From Faecalibacterium gallinarum (GTDB lineage Bacteria > Bacillota > Clostridia > Oscillospirales > Ruminococcaceae), in contig NZ_BQKV01000032.1 in NCBI RefSeq assembly GCF_022180365.1, positions 1 through 64,000 on the forward strand: 64,000 bases of DNA, in the 5' to 3' direction. A program made the translations under genes and the position numbers. A model generated the notes under the pieces. The model saw only the letters and a list, made by a program, of their open reading frames with translations. It was not told the origin of the DNA and did not search any database. Each line of letters begins with the position of its first letter. Position 1 is the stretch's first letter. Positions 16,760 to 25,016 of the stretch are shown here, one piece after another.

Positions 16760-18442
16760 ATGTATCTTGATGAATACAAGCGCTGGCTGGCAGCAGACCT
16801 TGAGGATGCTGATCTCAAGCCGGAACTGGCAAAGATCGAAGGCAACGAGGAAGAGATCAAGGACCGTTTCGCCGTGGCTTTGAAGTTCGGCACCGCGGGT
16901 CTGCGCGGCGTGCTGGGCGCGGGCACCAACCGGATGAATATTTATGTTGTCCGTCAGGCGACCCAGGGCCTGGCCAACTGGGTCAAGACCCAGGGCGGCA
17001 CCCAGACCGTGGCCATCAGCTACGACAGCCGTCTGAAGAGCGACGTCTTCGCCAAGACCGCTGCGGGCGTCTTGGCTGCCAACGGCATTAAGGTTCGGAT
17101 CTACGACGCTCTGATGCCCGTCCCCGCCCTGAGCTTTGCCACCCGGTATTATCAGTGCAATGCCGGCATCATGGTCACCGCTTCTCATAACCCGGCCAAG
17201 TACAACGGCTACAAGGCCTATGGCCCGGACGGCTGCCAGATGACCGACGACGCAGCTGCCATCGTCTACGACGAGATCCAGAAGACCGATGTGCTGACCG
17301 GCGCCAAGTACATTTCTTTCGCCGAGGGCGTGGAGCAGGGCCTGATCCGCTTTGTGGGCGATGACTGCAAGGATGCTCTCTACCAGGCCATCGAGGCCCG
17401 CCAGGTTCGCCCCGGTCTGTGCAAGACCGCCGGCCTCAAGCTGGTGTACAGCCCCCTGAACGGCTCCGGTCTGGTGCCCGTCACCCATGTCCTGAACGAC
17501 ATCGGCATCACCGATATCACCATTGTTCCCGAGCAGGAGTATCCCAACGGCTACTTCACCACCTGCTCCTACCCCAACCCCGAGATCTTCGAGGCTCTGA
17601 AGCTGGGCCTGGAGCTGGCCAAGGAGTGCGGCGCCGACCTGATGCTGGCCACCGACCCCGACGCCGACCGTGTGGGCATCGCCATGAAGTGCCCCGACGG
17701 CAGCTATGAGCTGGTCTCGGGCAACGAGATGGGCGTTCTGCTGCTGGACTACATCTGCGCCGGCCGGATCGAGAAGGGCACCATGCCCAAGAATCCGGTG
17801 GCCGTCAAGTCCATCGTTTCCACTCCGCTGGCCGACGCAGTGGCCGCACACTACGGTGTGGAGCTGCGCAGCGTCCTGACCGGCTTCAAGTGGATCGGCG
17901 ACCAGATCGCCAGCCTGGAGGCTGCCGGTGAGGTGGAGCGCTTCATCTTCGGCTTCGAGGAGAGCTACGGCTACCTGGCCGGCCCCTATGTCCGGGATAA
18001 GGACGCCGTCATCGGTTCCATGCTGATCTGCGAGATGGCTGCCTACTACCGCAGCATCGGCTCTTCCATCAAGCAGCGCCTGGAGGAGATCTACCAGCAG
18101 TATGGCCGCTACCTGAACAAGGTGGACAGCTTCGAGTTCCCCGGCCTGACCGGTATGGACAAGATGGCCTCCATCATGCAGAACCTGCGCGACAACCCGC
18201 CCGCAGAGTTCGCCGGCTACAAGGTCACCAAGGTCACCGACTACGAAAAGCCCGAGGAGACCGGCCTGCCCTCCGCCAACGTCCTGATCTACACCCTGGA
18301 AGGCGGCGCCACCGTGGTGGTCCGTCCCTCCGGCACCGAGCCCAAGATCAAGACCTACTTCACCACCCTGGGCAAGGACCTGGCCGAGGCCCAGGCTCAG
18401 AAAGACAAACTGGCCGCCGCTCTCAAGCCCATCCTGGCCTGA
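16760..18442 (+). CDS. Alpha-D-phosphohexomutase (phosphoglucomutase/phosphomannomutase)
   Basis: A 560-residue enzyme interconverting hexose 1- and 6-phosphates, linking glycolysis to cell-wall and storage sugars. The phosphoserine loop is GIMVTASHNPAKYNGYK, the metal loop is DPDADRVGIA, the sugar loop is GFEESYGYL, and the phosphate-binding loop is RPSGTEPKIK. Length fits the long PgcA-type enzymes rather than GlmM (about 450). The frame opens with GTG at 16751, but ATG 16760 has AAGGTG 6 bp upstream and gives MYLDEYKRWL. A consensus-like promoter and a strong terminator make it a single-gene unit. Substrate preference is not decided. Confidence 0.93.
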   Translation: MYLDEYKRWLAADLEDADLKPELAKIEGNEEEIKDRFAVALKFGTAGLRGVLGAGTNRMNIYVVRQATQGLANWVKTQGGTQTVAISYDSRLKSDVFAKTAAGVLAANGIKVRIYDALMPVPALSFATRYYQCNAGIMVTASHNPAKYNGYKAYGPDGCQMTDDAAAIVYDEIQKTDVLTGAKYISFAEGVEQGLIRFVGDDCKDALYQAIEARQVRPGLCKTAGLKLVYSPLNGSGLVPVTHVLNDIGITDITIVPEQEYPNGYFTTCSYPNPEIFEALKLGLELAKECGADLMLATDPDADRVGIAMKCPDGSYELVSGNEMGVLLLDYICAGRIEKGTMPKNPVAVKSIVSTPLADAVAAHYGVELRSVLTGFKWIGDQIASLEAAGEVERFIFGFEESYGYLAGPYVRDKDAVIGSMLICEMAAYYRSIGSSIKQRLEEIYQQYGRYLNKVDSFEFPGLTGMDKMASIMQNLRDNPPAEFAGYKVTKVTDYEKPEETGLPSANVLIYTLEGGATVVVRPSGTEPKIKTYFTTLGKDLAEAQAQKDKLAAALKPILA

Positions 18443-18470
18443 TGACCGCCGCCGGTTGAACCGGTAACCC

Positions 18471-18510
18471 ATCCCCCCGTCTGGCATACCGCCGGGCGGG
18501 GGGATTTTTT
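18471..18510 (+). terminator. Phosphohexomutase terminator
   Basis: ATCCCCCCG (18471-18479) pairs with CGGGGGGAT (18497-18505), followed by T. Confidence 0.85.
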
Positions 18511-18544
18511 CTTTGTTCGGGCGGCCGGGGCCGGGGCCCGGGTG

Positions 18545-18573
18545 TTGCAGTTTGCTTTTTCATACGTTATAAT
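18545..18573 (+). promoter_or_regulatory. ispDF promoter
   Basis: TTGCAG (18545-18550), a 17-bp spacer and TATAAT (18568-18573). Confidence 0.75.
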
Positions 18574-18641
18574 ATTAAACGTATTGTTGTATCCAGTGGA
18601 AACCGGCGGCCCGGAACGGCCGCATAAGGCAGGTGTTTCGA

Positions 18642-19808
18642 TTGAATAAAACTGTTTCGGCCGTGTTGGTGGCGGCCGGTTCCTCCACCCGAATGGGGTT
18701 TGATAAACTGGCGTTTGATTTGGGGGGCGAGAGCGTGCTCCGGCGGAGCGTCCGCGCCTTTGAGACATGCCCCCTGGTGAGCGAAATTGTATTGGTGGCG
18801 GGCAAAAACGCCGATTGGCTCCGGGCCGAAACCGCGGACTGCACAAAACCGGTGAAGATTGTGCCCGGCGGGGCCACCCGGGCCGAGAGCGCCCGAAACG
18901 GGGTGCTGGCGGCGGCGGGGGAGCTGGTGGCTGTCCACGACGCGGCCCGGCCTTTTGTGAGCCAGGCGGTGATCACGGCGGCCCTTGAGGGGGCGGCCCG
19001 GTGGGGGGCTGCGGCTCCGGCGGTGCCAGTGAAAGATACGGTCAAGCTGGCGGACCCCGGCGACGGCAAGACGGTGCCGGAGGAATGTGTGGTGGAAAAC
19101 ACCCCCGACCGGAACCGGCTCTACGCCGTCCAGACCCCCCAGTGCTTTGAACGGCGGGAGTATCTGGCGGCCCTCGGGGAGCTGACGGGGGAAAACCTCC
19201 GCCGGATCACAGACGATTGCAGCCTGTTTGAGCTGACGGGGCGGCCGGTGCGGCTGACCCAGGGCGACTACGCCAATTTGAAGATTACCACCCGGGAGGA
19301 TCTGCCCTGCCCGGCGAACAAAGGAGAGAAAAAGATGCGGATCGGGCACGGATACGACGTTCACCGGCTGGTGGAAGGGCGAAAGCTCATCCTCGGCGGG
19401 GTGGAGATCCCCTTTGAAAAAGGCCTTTTGGGCCACTCGGACGCCGACGTCCTGGCCCATGCAGTCATGGACGCGGTTCTGGGGGCGGCGGCCCTGGGGG
19501 ACATCGGCCAGCATTTCCCCGACACCGACCCCGCCTACGCCGGGGCGGACAGCCTGGCTCTGGCCCGGGCTGTGGCGGCTATTTTGAAGGAACAGGGCTG
19601 GCGGATCGAAAACATCGATGCCACCATCCTCTGCCAGCGGCCCAAGCTGGCGCCCCATATCCCCGCCATGCGGGCGAACCTGGCGGCGGCTTTTGGGCTG
19701 GAGACTGGGGCGGTGAGCGTAAAGGCTACCACCGAGGAGCATCTGGGCTTCACAGGGGAGGGGCTGGGCATTGCGGCCCATGCGGTGGCCCTGATTGAGC
19801 GAATTTGA
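18642..19808 (+). CDS. ispDF: Bifunctional IspD-IspF fusion (MEP isoprenoid pathway)
   Basis: A 388-residue fusion of two non-consecutive enzymes of the methylerythritol phosphate pathway. Residues 1 to about 225 are IspD, which makes CDP-methylerythritol ([13 protein letters not shown] nucleotide loop, HDAARPFVS). From about residue 232 comes IspF, which makes the cyclic diphosphate (GYDVHRL zinc ligands, [15 protein letters not shown]). The junction at 19321-19337 still holds AAGGAG and an ATG 8 bp later, a complete translation start for free IspF. I chose TTG 18642, 8 bp from AGGCAGG, over GTG 18633. The gene heads a run that continues into cdaA-cdaR. Confidence 0.92.
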   Translation: MNKTVSAVLVAAGSSTRMGFDKLAFDLGGESVLRRSVRAFETCPLVSEIVLVAGKNADWLRAETADCTKPVKIVPGGATRAESARNGVLAAAGELVAVHDAARPFVSQAVITAALEGAARWGAAAPAVPVKDTVKLADPGDGKTVPEECVVENTPDRNRLYAVQTPQCFERREYLAALGELTGENLRRITDDCSLFELTGRPVRLTQGDYANLKITTREDLPCPANKGEKKMRIGHGYDVHRLVEGRKLILGGVEIPFEKGLLGHSDADVLAHAVMDAVLGAAALGDIGQHFPDTDPAYAGADSLALARAVAAILKEQGWRIENIDATILCQRPKLAPHIPAMRANLAAAFGLETGAVSVKATTEEHLGFTGEGLGIAAHAVALIERI

Positions 19809-19835
19809 GAGGGAGCAGAGGGAGAGTAGGAACCG

Positions 19836-20735
19836 ATGAACCTGAACGTAATCATCTCCAATTTTCAGACCTTCAAACTGGTAGACCTTTTGGACATTGT
19901 GATCGTAGCCTTTGTGGTCTATCAGCTCTTGGGGTTCATCAGCCGCACCCGCGCGGGCCAGCTGGCCCGGGGCGCGCTGATTGTGGTGCTGATCTATTTG
20001 ATCGCGGCCACCCTGCATATGCGCACCATTACCTGGATTATGGATGCGCTGCTCCAGGTGGGTCTTCTGACCCTGGTGGTGGTCTTTCAGCCGGAGATCC
20101 GGCGTGCGCTGGAACAGATGGGCCAGACCGACCAGTGGATTTCCAAGGTGTTTTGGCGCAGCCGCCACAACGACCCCAGCCTGCGGGGCAGCTGGCGGAG
20201 CGCCATCATCGCCATCTGCGACGCAGCAGAGCGGTTTTCTGAGACCAAGACCGGCGCGCTGATCGTGCTGGAGCGGCGGACCAACCTCTCCGAGATTGTC
20301 CGCACCGGCACCCCCGTCAACAGCGAGGTGAATCTGGAAGTGCTGGGCACCATCTTCTACGAGGGCACCCCCCTGCACGATGGTGCAGCCATCATCGAGA
20401 ACGGCCGGATCAAGGCGGCGGGCTGTGTGCTGCCCCTGTCCAACAACCTGGATCTGGGCAAAGATATGGGCACCCGCCATCGGGCCTGCCTTGGCATCGC
20501 CGAAAACTCGGACGCCATCGCCGTGGTGGTCAGCGAGGAGACGGGCATCATCTCCATGGCCAAAAATGGAGTGCTGATCCGGCATTTTGACCGCCAGTCC
20601 CTCTACACCCGCCTGATTGACGAGATGATTCCCAAAGAGCCGGTGACCGAAAAGGCCAAAACCATTGACGGCTGGAAGGAACAGGTCCAGCGGCTGGTGG
20701 AGCGGGTCACCAAAGGAAAGGAGGAAGAAAAATGA
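19836..20735 (+). CDS. cdaA: Diadenylate cyclase CdaA
   Basis: A 299-residue membrane enzyme that makes c-di-AMP from two ATP. Three N-terminal transmembrane segments (within about residues 10-90) precede the DAC domain. The catalytic motifs are DGA at 182-184 (LHDGAAIIENGRIK) and RHR at 214-216 (GTRHRACLG). c-di-AMP controls potassium and osmolyte transport in Gram-positives, which is of interest because trkAH is nearby. It overlaps cdaR by 4 bp (ATGA), so the two are translationally coupled. Confidence 0.95.
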   Translation: MNLNVIISNFQTFKLVDLLDIVIVAFVVYQLLGFISRTRAGQLARGALIVVLIYLIAATLHMRTITWIMDALLQVGLLTLVVVFQPEIRRALEQMGQTDQWISKVFWRSRHNDPSLRGSWRSAIIAICDAAERFSETKTGALIVLERRTNLSEIVRTGTPVNSEVNLEVLGTIFYEGTPLHDGAAIIENGRIKAAGCVLPLSNNLDLGKDMGTRHRACLGIAENSDAIAVVVSEETGIISMAKNGVLIRHFDRQSLYTRLIDEMIPKEPVTEKAKTIDGWKEQVQRLVERVTKGKEEEK

Positions 20736-22039
20736 ATCTGATTCCTTTTACGGGTAAACCCCAGGGCACCCCCGGCCCCACCCCAGGCAAATCCATCCTG
20801 GACGACCGCCGGGTCCGGCTGGCCATGGCCATTCTGCTGGCGATTCTGGGCTGGATGGTGGTTACCATCGTGGTTCAGCCCAACACCACCATCACCATGC
20901 GGAACGTCCCGGTGGATTACACCTATGACGCCACCACCTATACTTCCAAGGGGCTCAGCATCGTGGAGGCCCCCGAAAAGACGGTGGATCTGACTATCTC
21001 GGGCGATGGCTACACCATCGGCAACCTGACCCAGGACGATTTCGTGGTCTACCCCGACTGGTCCTCGGTGCGCAGCAGCGGCGAGAAAAACCTCTGGCTG
21101 CGGGTCCGCTGCGTCAACAGCTCGGTGGACGGCATCACCGTCTCCATCGCCGGGCCGGACAATACGGTGGATGTGGTCTTCGACGTGGTGGAGGAAAAGA
21201 CCATGCCCATCCAGGTGAGCACCCTCTATCTGAAGGTGCGGGATGGCTATATCCTCTACAATACAGCCCTCTCGGCCGAGACGGTCACCCTCTCGGGCCC
21301 CAGCAGCGAGCTGAACCAGGTGGCCAGCTGCACCGCTGAGGTATCCTATTCGGAGGAGTTGCACAGCACCCAGACCCTGGAGACCAAGCTCCGCTTTTAC
21401 AGCGAAAACGGCACCGAGATTCACTTCGACTACGTCACCCTCAGCCGGGAGAGCGTGGAGGTGACCCTGAGTGTCTACAAGCTGGCCCAGCTGCCGGTGA
21501 ATGTCCGGTTCATCAACACCCCCCTGAACTTTGACGAGTCGGTGCTGGTCTACTCCATGAGCCAGACTTCCCTGCGGGTGGCCGGGCCGGAAAACGTCAT
21601 CGACAACCTCAGCGAGCTGGCGGTGGGCACCATCGACCTTTCCACCTTTGCGCTGGATAAAGTCTACGAAATGCCCATCAGCCTGCCCAGCGGCATTGTC
21701 TGTCTGGACAACATCAAGACGATTTCGGTGAGCTTCGACTGCACGAATCTCTCCACCAAGGTGCTGAACCTGCCGGCCGAGTGCGTCCAGGTCATCAACC
21801 TGTCCTCCACCTACCAGCTGGAGGTGGAAACCGAGCGGTTGATGAACGTGGTGCTCTGCGGGCCCAAGGACGCGCTGGAAACCCTGACCGCCGAGCAGGT
21901 GGTGGTCCTCATCGACGCCAATGACTTCCCGGTGGTGCTGGGGCAGCAAAACATCGCTTGCAGCCTCTATGTGCCCTCCAACGGCAAGATTTTTGCCCTG
22001 GGCAGCTATATGATCCAGTGCCGGATCACCAGCAACTGA
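20732..22039 (+). CDS. cdaR: YbbR-domain regulator of diadenylate cyclase, CdaR
   Basis: A 435-residue protein with one N-terminal transmembrane helix (RLAMAILLAILGWMVVTIVV) and an extracellular region of tandem YbbR repeats. CdaR partners regulate CdaA across the membrane. In Firmicutes the usual third gene is glmM; here it is replaced by an FAD dehydrogenase, and glmS is 18 kb away. The start overlaps the cdaA stop. Confidence 0.92.
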   Translation: MNLIPFTGKPQGTPGPTPGKSILDDRRVRLAMAILLAILGWMVVTIVVQPNTTITMRNVPVDYTYDATTYTSKGLSIVEAPEKTVDLTISGDGYTIGNLTQDDFVVYPDWSSVRSSGEKNLWLRVRCVNSSVDGITVSIAGPDNTVDVVFDVVEEKTMPIQVSTLYLKVRDGYILYNTALSAETVTLSGPSSELNQVASCTAEVSYSEELHSTQTLETKLRFYSENGTEIHFDYVTLSRESVEVTLSVYKLAQLPVNVRFINTPLNFDESVLVYSMSQTSLRVAGPENVIDNLSELAVGTIDLSTFALDKVYEMPISLPSGIVCLDNIKTISVSFDCTNLSTKVLNLPAECVQVINLSSTYQLEVETERLMNVVLCGPKDALETLTAEQVVVLIDANDFPVVLGQQNIACSLYVPSNGKIFALGSYMIQCRITSN

Positions 22040-22083
22040 GCCGGCCAAGGCTGAAATAAAACACAGGAAATGGAAAAGATTCA

Positions 22084-23679
22084 ATGATTCTGGTAAGAGA
22101 TATCCGCCTGCCTCTCTCCGCCGGGGAGGCGCAGGCCTTTGACCGGGCCCTCCGCCTGGCGCGGATCCCCCGCGCCAAGGTGGCCCGGCTGGGGGTGTCC
22201 CGGCTGTCGGTGGATGCACGGCACGGACAGCCAAACCTTGTATATACCGTGGCCGTAACGCTCAAAGATGAGGGTGAGGAACCTGCCTTTGCAGGGGCCT
22301 CGCCCTGCGTTGCTCTACGCCGGGAGCCCGATTTCACCGTCCAGAACGGCGCCGAGCCCCTGGCCCACCGGCCGGTGGTCTGCGGCCTGGGCCCGGCGGG
22401 GCTGTTCGCGGCGCTGCTGCTGGCCCGGCAGGGCTTCCGGCCCATCGTGCTGGAGCGGGGCCCGGCCCTCGGCCAGCGGGTGGAGGCGGTGGAACGGTTT
22501 ACCGCCACCGGCGTTCTGGACCCCGAGGCCAACATCCAGTTTGGCGAAGGGGGCGCGGGCACCTTCTCAGACGGCAAACTCACCACCCGGATCGGCGACC
22601 CCCTCTGCGGTTTTGTGACCCGGACTTTTCTGGAGCACGGGGCCCCGGCGGAGATCGCCTGGAAACAAAAACCCCATGTGGGCACCGATCTTCTCCGGGG
22701 GGTGATCTCCTCCATCCGGCAGGAGATCGAGGGCCTGGGGGGCGAGGTGCATTTCAACACCGCCCTCACCGGCCTGCGGCAGCAAAACGGCCGCCTGACC
22801 GGCATCTCCACCACGCAGGGGGATTTCGCCTGCGAGGCGCTGATCCTGGCCGTGGGGCACTCGGCGCGGGATACTTTCTCCATGCTGATGGACAGCGGCC
22901 TCAATCTGGAGTGTAAACCCTTCAGTGTGGGGTTCCGGGCAGAGCACCTGCAAAGCGAGATTGAAAAGAGCCTTTACCATGCCGCTGCGGGCCATCCGGC
23001 CCTGCCCCGGGGGGAGTATCAGCTCTCCCAGCATGTGGGCCAGCGGTGCGTCTACACCTTCTGCATGTGCCCGGGCGGGCAGGTGGTGGCTGCCGCCAGC
23101 GAGGAAAACCACCTGGTTACCAACGGCATGAGCTACCACGCCCGGGACGGCAAAAACGCCAACGCCGCGGTGGTGGTCAGCGTCAGCGGGGAGGATTTCG
23201 GCTCCGACCCCCGCCGGGCCATCGAGTTCCAGCGCCAGCTGGAAGCCCGGGCCTTCCAGGCCGGGCGGGCCGCCGGGGCCTACGCCGCCCCGGCCGAGAA
23301 TATCCAGAGCTTTCTGGAAGGGCGGGGCCAGCTGAAGATCGGCCGGGTCCAGCCCACCTATAACCGGGGGGTTACGGCGGCCGATTTGGGCAGCCTGTTG
23401 CCCGAAGAGCTGGCCCAGACCCTGCGGGCGGGTCTGCGGGCCTATGAACGTAAAATCGCGGGCTACACCGCGCCGGAGGCCATTTTGACCGGCCTCGAGA
23501 CCCGAACCAGCAGCCCGGTGCGGCTGGCCCGGGGAGAGTCGATGGAATGTACCCAGCTGGCAGGGCTCTATCCCTGCGGCGAGGGCGCGGGGTATGCGGG
23601 CGGCATTATGAGCGCCGCCGTGGACGGGCTGCGGGTCGCGGGCGCGGTGTGCGGCCGGTATTGCCCGACGGAGGGATAA
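22084..23679 (+). CDS. FAD-dependent dehydrogenase (COG2509-like)
   Basis: A 531-residue flavoprotein. A short N-terminal alpha/beta region (about 1-85) is followed by the dinucleotide-binding loop GLGPAGLFAALLLARQGF and GEGGAGTFSDGKLTTR, which are typical of the uncharacterised FAD dehydrogenases of COG2509 found in many anaerobes. A second nucleotide region has LILAVGHSARDTF, and CGEGAGYAGGIMSAAVDG lies at the C-terminus. Substrate unknown. It lies 44 bp after cdaR and 2 bp before the XpaC-like gene, so probably in the same operon. Confidence 0.88.
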   Translation: MILVRDIRLPLSAGEAQAFDRALRLARIPRAKVARLGVSRLSVDARHGQPNLVYTVAVTLKDEGEEPAFAGASPCVALRREPDFTVQNGAEPLAHRPVVCGLGPAGLFAALLLARQGFRPIVLERGPALGQRVEAVERFTATGVLDPEANIQFGEGGAGTFSDGKLTTRIGDPLCGFVTRTFLEHGAPAEIAWKQKPHVGTDLLRGVISSIRQEIEGLGGEVHFNTALTGLRQQNGRLTGISTTQGDFACEALILAVGHSARDTFSMLMDSGLNLECKPFSVGFRAEHLQSEIEKSLYHAAAGHPALPRGEYQLSQHVGQRCVYTFCMCPGGQVVAAASEENHLVTNGMSYHARDGKNANAAVVVSVSGEDFGSDPRRAIEFQRQLEARAFQAGRAAGAYAAPAENIQSFLEGRGQLKIGRVQPTYNRGVTAADLGSLLPEELAQTLRAGLRAYERKIAGYTAPEAILTGLETRTSSPVRLARGESMECTQLAGLYPCGEGAGYAGGIMSAAVDGLRVAGAVCGRYCPTEG

Positions 23680-23681
23680 GG

Positions 23682-25016
23682 ATGAGAATGGAAGATCAAG
23701 AGGGAAAAGAACCCCGCACCGCCCAGACGGGCGCGGAGGTCCAGAAGGAGCTGGAGCGCCAGCTGCGAGAGTTTGGCGTTTCGGTATCGGACGCGTTCCA
23801 GCACGGCTTTGAGGGCCGGGGCCAGGAGCTGGGGGACCGGGCCTACGGCGTGGGCCGGGCGGTGGTGGATGCCATCAATTTCGGCCTGTCCGAGGCGGGC
23901 CGGGCCCTGGATAAGAAGCAGACCCAAAAGAAACCCCAGAGCGAAGGCTCTGCCGGCACGGCCTACGATTACAGCGCCGAGTACTCCGGCGCAAAACAGC
24001 CCGGCGCCCGGAGCGCCCAAAGCGCCAAAATGCCCCGCTGGGCCCGGACGGTTCTGGACCCGGGCCAGAGCCGGGGGCCGGAGGTGGAGATCCGGGCCAG
24101 CGCCCGCAAGCGGTTCGGCGCCGGGCTGACCATGTGCATTGTGGGCGGGCTGATGGCCTTCGGCTTTTTCATCGGCGGCATCGCCTGCCTGGCGTCCACC
24201 GACCTGTTTTTGTCCGGCTCGGTGGAGGAGGCGGTCCTCAGCGTCACCGGCGTCGGCCTGATGATCTGCGGCGGCCTCTTTACCTGGATGGCCGCCGAGG
24301 GGGGCGACCGGCTGGAAGCCTCCGGCGACCTCAAACGGTATGCCGACGCCTTCCAGGCGCTGGATATCTCCCAGGGGGTGCCCCTGGACACACTGGCGGG
24401 CCTTTTGCAGCAAAAAAAGCGGAAACTGCGCAAAACCCTGCGCAAGTTGATCCATAAAGGCTGGCTCACCGCCTGGTTGGACGAGGAGACCGACAGCCTC
24501 TATCTGTCCGCCGAGGACTACCGGGCCGCCCGGAATATCCCCACCGCCCCGCCGGAGGAAGAACCCGCCCCCGAGGCCCAGGCCGAAGGAGAAAATGTCC
24601 CCCTCACCCTGGAGACGGCCCGGCGGTTTGTCCGGGTGCTGGAGGAGGAGCGAAAGATCATGCAGGACCCCCAGGCCGCCGAAGAACTGGAACGGATGCA
24701 CGGGGTGACCCAGTCCATCTGCGACTGGCTGGAGGACCACCCCGAGAGCCTGCCCAAGATCCGCCGTTTTGCGGATTACTATATTCCCACCACCTTAAAG
24801 CTCCTCCACACCTACAACGATGTCCAGGGCCAGCGGGGGGAATCCGCCGAGAACATCCGGCGGGACATTGCGGGGATTCTCCATACCCTGAATACGGCCT
24901 ACGATAACCTCTACGACAAACTCCTGTCCGACGTGGCGCTGGATGTGTCCAGCGAGATCGCCGCGCTGGAAGGGATGCTGGCGCGGGACGGGCTGACCGG
25001 GGAGGGGCTGCTATGA
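23682..25016 (+). CDS. XpaC-like protein with two membrane segments (5-bromo-4-chloroindolyl phosphate hydrolysis family)
   Basis: A 444-residue protein. About 145 hydrophilic residues, then two transmembrane segments (about 148-200, CIVGGLMAFGFFIGGIACLA and VTGVGLMICGGLFTWMA), then a long helical cytoplasmic part. The C-terminal region (FADYYIPTTLKLLHTYNDVQ and DVSSEIAALEGMLARDGL) matches a second gene at 55354-56475, so these are paralogues. The arrangement fits the XpaC family, named for a phenotype rather than a known reaction. ATG 23688 is an alternative start with a slightly better AAGGATGAG spacing. Its stop overlaps the recJ start by 4 bp. Confidence 0.8.
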   Translation: MRMEDQEGKEPRTAQTGAEVQKELERQLREFGVSVSDAFQHGFEGRGQELGDRAYGVGRAVVDAINFGLSEAGRALDKKQTQKKPQSEGSAGTAYDYSAEYSGAKQPGARSAQSAKMPRWARTVLDPGQSRGPEVEIRASARKRFGAGLTMCIVGGLMAFGFFIGGIACLASTDLFLSGSVEEAVLSVTGVGLMICGGLFTWMAAEGGDRLEASGDLKRYADAFQALDISQGVPLDTLAGLLQQKKRKLRKTLRKLIHKGWLTAWLDEETDSLYLSAEDYRAARNIPTAPPEEEPAPEAQAEGENVPLTLETARRFVRVLEEERKIMQDPQAAEELERMHGVTQSICDWLEDHPESLPKIRRFADYYIPTTLKLLHTYNDVQGQRGESAENIRRDIAGILHTLNTAYDNLYDKLLSDVALDVSSEIAALEGMLARDGLTGEGLL

